Assembly (NCBI RefSeq): GCF_016741815.1
Contig: NZ_JAERRJ010000010.1
Coordinates: 62,001-126,000, forward strand
Origin: Nocardia acididurans
Lineage (GTDB): Bacteria; Actinomycetota; Actinomycetes; Mycobacteriales; Mycobacteriaceae
Direction: 5' to 3'
DNA length: 64,000 nucleotides
The stretch's first letter is position 1; the number at the start of each line of letters is the position of its first letter. The notes under the pieces were generated by a model. That model was not told the origin of the DNA. It was given only the letters and a program-made list of their open reading frames with translations, and did no database searches. Below, one piece after another: positions 61,510-64,000 of this stretch. Position numbers and translations under genes: made by a program.

Positions 61510-61923
61510 TTACTCCACAACCAGTTCCACGGGGATGTTGCCGCGGGTGGCCTTGGAGTAGGGGCAAACCTGATGCGCGGCCTCGACCAACGCCCGGCCC
61601 TGCTCGTTCTGCAGGGTTTCGGGCAGCTCGACGCGCAGCACGACGGAGATGCCGAAGCCGGTCTCATCGTCCTTGTTCAGGCTGACGTCGGCGGTGACCG
61701 AGGTGTCGCCCAGGTCGATCTTCTGCGTGCGGGCCACGACCTGCAGTGCGCTGGCGAAGCAGGCCGAGTAACCGGCCGCGAACAGCTGCTCGGGGTTGGT
61801 GCCGTCGCCGGTACCGCCGGCGGCCTTGGGCTGGGCCAGCTTCAGGTCGAGGTAGCCGTCGGAGCTCAGGGTGCGGCCTTCGCGGCCGACCGAGGTGGCG
61901 GAAGAGGTGAAGAGTGTGGTCAT
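61510..61923 (-). CDS. ohr: Organic hydroperoxide resistance protein (Ohr/OsmC)
   Basis: 137 residues, ATG 61923. GYSACFASALQVVA and VEAAHQVCPYSKATRGNI carry the two redox cysteines of Ohr, and NPEQLFAAGY the catalytic Arg/Glu region. It reduces organic peroxides using lipoylated or thiol donors. It is divergent from a TetR gene; two palindromes lie between them. In many bacteria Ohr is controlled by the MarR-type OhrR; here a TetR takes that place. Confidence 0.9.
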   Translation of the reverse strand: MTTLFTSSATSVGREGRTLSSDGYLDLKLAQPKAAGGTGDGTNPEQLFAAGYSACFASALQVVARTQKIDLGDTSVTADVSLNKDDETGFGISVVLRVELPETLQNEQGRALVEAAHQVCPYSKATRGNIPVELVVE

Positions 61924-61935
61924 TGCGGTCCTCCT

Positions 61936-61985
61936 AGACAGACTTGTCTGTTCACGTCCTGACTCAGAGTAGACAGATCTGTCTG
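61936..61985. promoter_or_regulatory. Paired palindromic operators between ohr and tetR
   Basis: AGACAGACTTGTCTG (61936-61950) and AGACAGATCTGTCTG (61971-61985) differ at only two positions and are 35 bp apart. Each contains an inverted repeat (ACAGAC-TT-GTCTGT; AGACAGATCTGTCT). They flank both start codons (ohr 61923, TetR 62000), as expected for a TetR-family repressor controlling itself and ohr. Confidence 0.85.
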
Positions 61986-61999
61986 CTAGAGTCAAGGGC

Positions 62000-62542
62000 A
62001 TGAGTGAAGCCCGCGAACGCCTGCTGGACACAGCGACCCGGCTGTTCTACGCCGAGGGCATTCACACCGTGGGCATCGACCGCATCATCGCCGAGGCGGC
62101 CATCGCCAAGGCCACCTTCTACCGGCACTTCAAGACCAAGGACGACCTGGTCGTGGCATATCTGGAACGCGAATACGCGCGGCAGAAGGAGATGCTGGAG
62201 TCGGTACCGGGCGAGGGGGCGGACTCGGTCGCGGCCATCTTCGAGCGGCTCGGCAGGCTCAGCGGCGAGCCCGGATTCCGCGGGTGCCCGTTCCTGAACG
62301 CGGCGGTGGAGTTCGCGAATCCGGAGCATCCGGTGCGCGCGGTGGTGGAGAACTATCGCGGCTGGTTCCGCGAGCTCATGGCCGAACGGCTGCGCGCGGC
62401 CGGACACGAGGATCCCGAGGGGGCCGCCCGGGTGCTCCTGCTCACCCGCGACGGCGTCACCATCAGCGGCGGTGTCGGAGACGCCGAAACCGTCCGGGTG
62501 GGAATCCGGACGGCCTTGGCGCAGGTGGGAATTCGGGCCTGA
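62000..62542 (+). CDS. TetR family transcriptional regulator
   Basis: 180 residues from ATG 62000. Residues 1-50 form the HTH: RLLDTATRLFYAEGIHTVGIDRIIAEAAIAKATFYRHFKTKDDL. The ligand domain holds FRGCPFLNAAVEF, a common block in this TetR group, with a cysteine that could sense oxidants. Divergent from ohr with two matching palindromes between them. It should repress ohr and itself; inducing signal not shown. Confidence 0.92.
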   Translation: MSEARERLLDTATRLFYAEGIHTVGIDRIIAEAAIAKATFYRHFKTKDDLVVAYLEREYARQKEMLESVPGEGADSVAAIFERLGRLSGEPGFRGCPFLNAAVEFANPEHPVRAVVENYRGWFRELMAERLRAAGHEDPEGAARVLLLTRDGVTISGGVGDAETVRVGIRTALAQVGIRA

Positions 62543-62556
62543 AGGTCGCGGCGTGC

Positions 62557-63603
62557 TCACACGCCGACCGATTCCTCCATCTCCTCCTCGGCGGTCTGAT
62601 GCTTGTCGGGCTCGACCGCGTGCTCGGGAGCCGTTGCGGCCCGGCGCTTCTCGTACCGTGCCGCCGCGAGCATGAGCGCCAGTCCGGCCGCGAACCACAG
62701 CAGCAGGCTGGTGATCCGCCCGCCGAAGCCCGCGCCGTCGAAGTACATCAGGCTGCGCGCCCCCTCCACGAAGCCCGCGCCGTTCCAGAACCCGTGCAGC
62801 GCGCCGAAGAAATCGTTCTGCAGCCACGGGCTGTACACGCCACCGGAACTGGTGAAGTTCAGCATGACGAACAGCACCATCATCACCAGTGTGGTCCAGC
62901 GCTGCAGGAAGGTGTGCAGTCCGATGCCGATGGCCAGCACGCCGGCCGAGTACAGCCACGACAGCGCCCACACCGCGCCCGCGTCGTGGTCGACCACATG
63001 GAATACCGGCCCGGCGACCACGAGCCCGATGAGGCTCACCAAGAACGAGGTGACCAGGCCGAACAGTGCGCGGATCGCCATGGACAGCCCGGCCCCGGCC
63101 GCGCCGATGGCCGCCACCGAACCGTAGGAGCCGATGCTCAGCGCCACCAGCAGGAAGAACAGGAAGAAGATGCCCTGTGCGGTCGGATCGCCGGGGGCGG
63201 GCGAGGTCACGTCGGTGACCTTCAGCGCCACGCCCTGCTGGTCGGTGACCCGCTGGAACACCAGTTCGGTCGCCATCGCCGTGGTGTCCGAACCGGCCTT
63301 GGCGACAAGCAGTTCCGGGTGCTGGGCGTCGGGCACGAACGCGCCCGCGAGGTCGCGGTTCCTCAGCTGTGCCACGGCGTCGTCGCGGGTGGGCACGGTG
63401 ATCACGTCGAGGGCCTTGCCGCCCTCGTCCTTGAGGGTCTGCGCCAGCACCATCGTCTGCGGGCTGCCGCCCACCACCGCGATCGCCAGATGGTTGGGTT
63501 CGGGCTGATGGAACGCGCCCAGATAGGCCAGGCCCATGCCGAGGCACATGAGCAGGGGTGTCAGCAGGTGGGTGGCGACATGCCGGATCTGATGCGAGGC
63601 CAT
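62557..63603 (-). CDS. Multi-TM membrane protein, YhgE/Pip or ABC-2 permease-like
   Basis: 348 residues from ATG 63603. A first TM (about 10-33), an external domain of about 140 residues, then five or six TM segments (about 152-320) and an acidic cytoplasmic tail with EEEMEES. The plan resembles YhgE/Pip or ABC-2-type (DUF3533-like) permeases involved in export or envelope stress. It is divergent from a MarR regulator, so it may be an inducible exporter. Substrate unknown. Confidence 0.75.
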   Translation of the reverse strand: MASHQIRHVATHLLTPLLMCLGMGLAYLGAFHQPEPNHLAIAVVGGSPQTMVLAQTLKDEGGKALDVITVPTRDDAVAQLRNRDLAGAFVPDAQHPELLVAKAGSDTTAMATELVFQRVTDQQGVALKVTDVTSPAPGDPTAQGIFFLFFLLVALSIGSYGSVAAIGAAGAGLSMAIRALFGLVTSFLVSLIGLVVAGPVFHVVDHDAGAVWALSWLYSAGVLAIGIGLHTFLQRWTTLVMMVLFVMLNFTSSGGVYSPWLQNDFFGALHGFWNGAGFVEGARSLMYFDGAGFGGRITSLLLWFAAGLALMLAAARYEKRRAATAPEHAVEPDKHQTAEEEMEESVGV

Positions 63604-63642
63604 GGGTTTTCTCCGAATAGTTGGTAAATGCAACTGTGGTGA

Positions 63643-63659
63643 AGTTGTAGTCTACAACT
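63643..63659. promoter_or_regulatory. Perfect palindrome at MarR start (operator candidate)
   Basis: AGTTGTAG-T-CTACAACT, a 17-base perfect inverted repeat ending one base before the MarR ATG (63660) and about 40 bp from the membrane protein start. Its length and AT-rich ends match MarR-family operators. It probably lets MarR repress both divergent genes. Confidence 0.8.
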
Positions 63660-64000
63660 ATGAGTAGCGACCCGGCATTCCCCGACCGCGCCGATGCGAT
63701 CGATGTCATACAGCGCGAGCTCACCGCCTTCGCCCGCCGCGCCCGGGGCCGCGCGGCGGAACTGCATCCCGGCCTGTCCCTGGTGGCGTCGAGCATTCTC
63801 GACCTGGTCATCGAACGGGACGGCTGCCTGGCCGCCGAGCTGGCCGGGCATTTCCATCTCGACAAATCCACGATGAGCCGCCAGGTCGCGGCGCTGGAGC
63901 AACTCGGTTATCTGGACCGCGAGGTGGATCCGGCCAATCGGCGCAATCACGTCCTGCGGGCGACGCCGGAGGGGAAGCGGGTGGCGCGGGAGGCGGCGCG
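63660..64000 (+). CDS. MarR family regulator, 3' end beyond window
   Basis: 113 or so residues visible; the gene runs off the right edge. The winged HTH is clear: DGCLAAELAGHFHLDKSTMSRQVAALEQLGYLDREVDPANRRNHVLRATPEG, with the D-x-R wing motif in DREVDPANRRN. N-terminal helix (ELTAFARRARGRAAELHPGLSLVASSILDLV) would form the dimer core. Divergent from a membrane protein gene, with a palindrome at its own start. Confidence 0.88.
   Translation, partial: MSSDPAFPDRADAIDVIQRELTAFARRARGRAAELHPGLSLVASSILDLVIERDGCLAAELAGHFHLDKSTMSRQVAALEQLGYLDREVDPANRRNHVLRATPEGKRVAREAA

Overview
The window is high-GC (roughly 70%) actinobacterial chromosome, most likely from Nocardia or a close mycolic-acid relative. 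The evidence is gene order: from about 2.8 to 57 kb it follows the Mycobacterium tuberculosis Rv2191-Rv2144c segment almost gene for gene, in mirrored orientation. It also carries the PimB' and MptA mannosyltransferases, Wag31, a kinase/DNA-binding pair like PknL/Rv2175c, and an ileS T-box with the very short Stem I typical of Nocardia and mycobacteria. I see no rRNA, tRNA, insertion sequence, prophage or CRISPR array.

Layout. 1-2.6 kb: 3' part of an MFS transporter and a GH1 beta-glucosidase. 2.8-8.2 kb: a DnaQ-type exonuclease/GIY-YIG fusion, divergent from two secreted NlpC/P60 peptidoglycan hydrolases and a membrane-anchored HExxH protein. 8.3-14.9 kb: phosphatidylinositol mannoside synthesis (pimB), three SRPBCC-fold proteins, an ArsA-like ATPase, a Cys-rich protein, a ROK sugar kinase and a PlsC-type acyltransferase. 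15-19.7 kb: RNase AS, type II DAHP synthase, a PASTA-bearing PknL and an Rv2175c homologue. 19.8-33.1 kb: a carotenoid island (crtE, crtI, crtB, a GT2 glycosyltransferase, cruF, crtO) interleaved with lipomannan and lipoprotein genes (mptA, lppM), metF and a GNAT. 33.3-57.1 kb: the division and cell-wall (dcw) cluster mraZ-rsmH-ftsL-pbpB-murE-murF-mraY-murD-ftsW-murC-ftsQ-ftsZ, then pgeF, a YggS homologue, sepF, a YggT homologue and wag31. 57.1-60.6 kb: T-box and ileS. 60.9-64 kb: a third NlpC/P60 protein, an Ohr/TetR divergent pair and a membrane protein/MarR divergent pair.

How it works together. Most of the window makes or remodels the envelope: peptidoglycan precursors and their polymerisation, septum assembly, wall hydrolases, PIM/lipomannan mannosylation and membrane carotenoids. 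Many genes overlap by 4 nt (ATGA or GTGA), implying translational coupling. Strong perfect hairpins separate the convergent transcription units.

Most notable: murG is missing from its usual place between ftsW and murC. Three triple direct repeats sit inside the mraZ promoter spacer. Three unannotated small ORFs bridge gaps in the division operon through 4-nt overlaps. A four-copy 8-mer forms alternative hairpins after sepF. A 21-bp minisatellite follows the ftsZ terminator. Paired palindromes lie between ohr and a TetR gene. I did not find a convincing wholly new defence or mobile system; the strongest novelty candidates are regulatory and small-ORF features of the division cluster.
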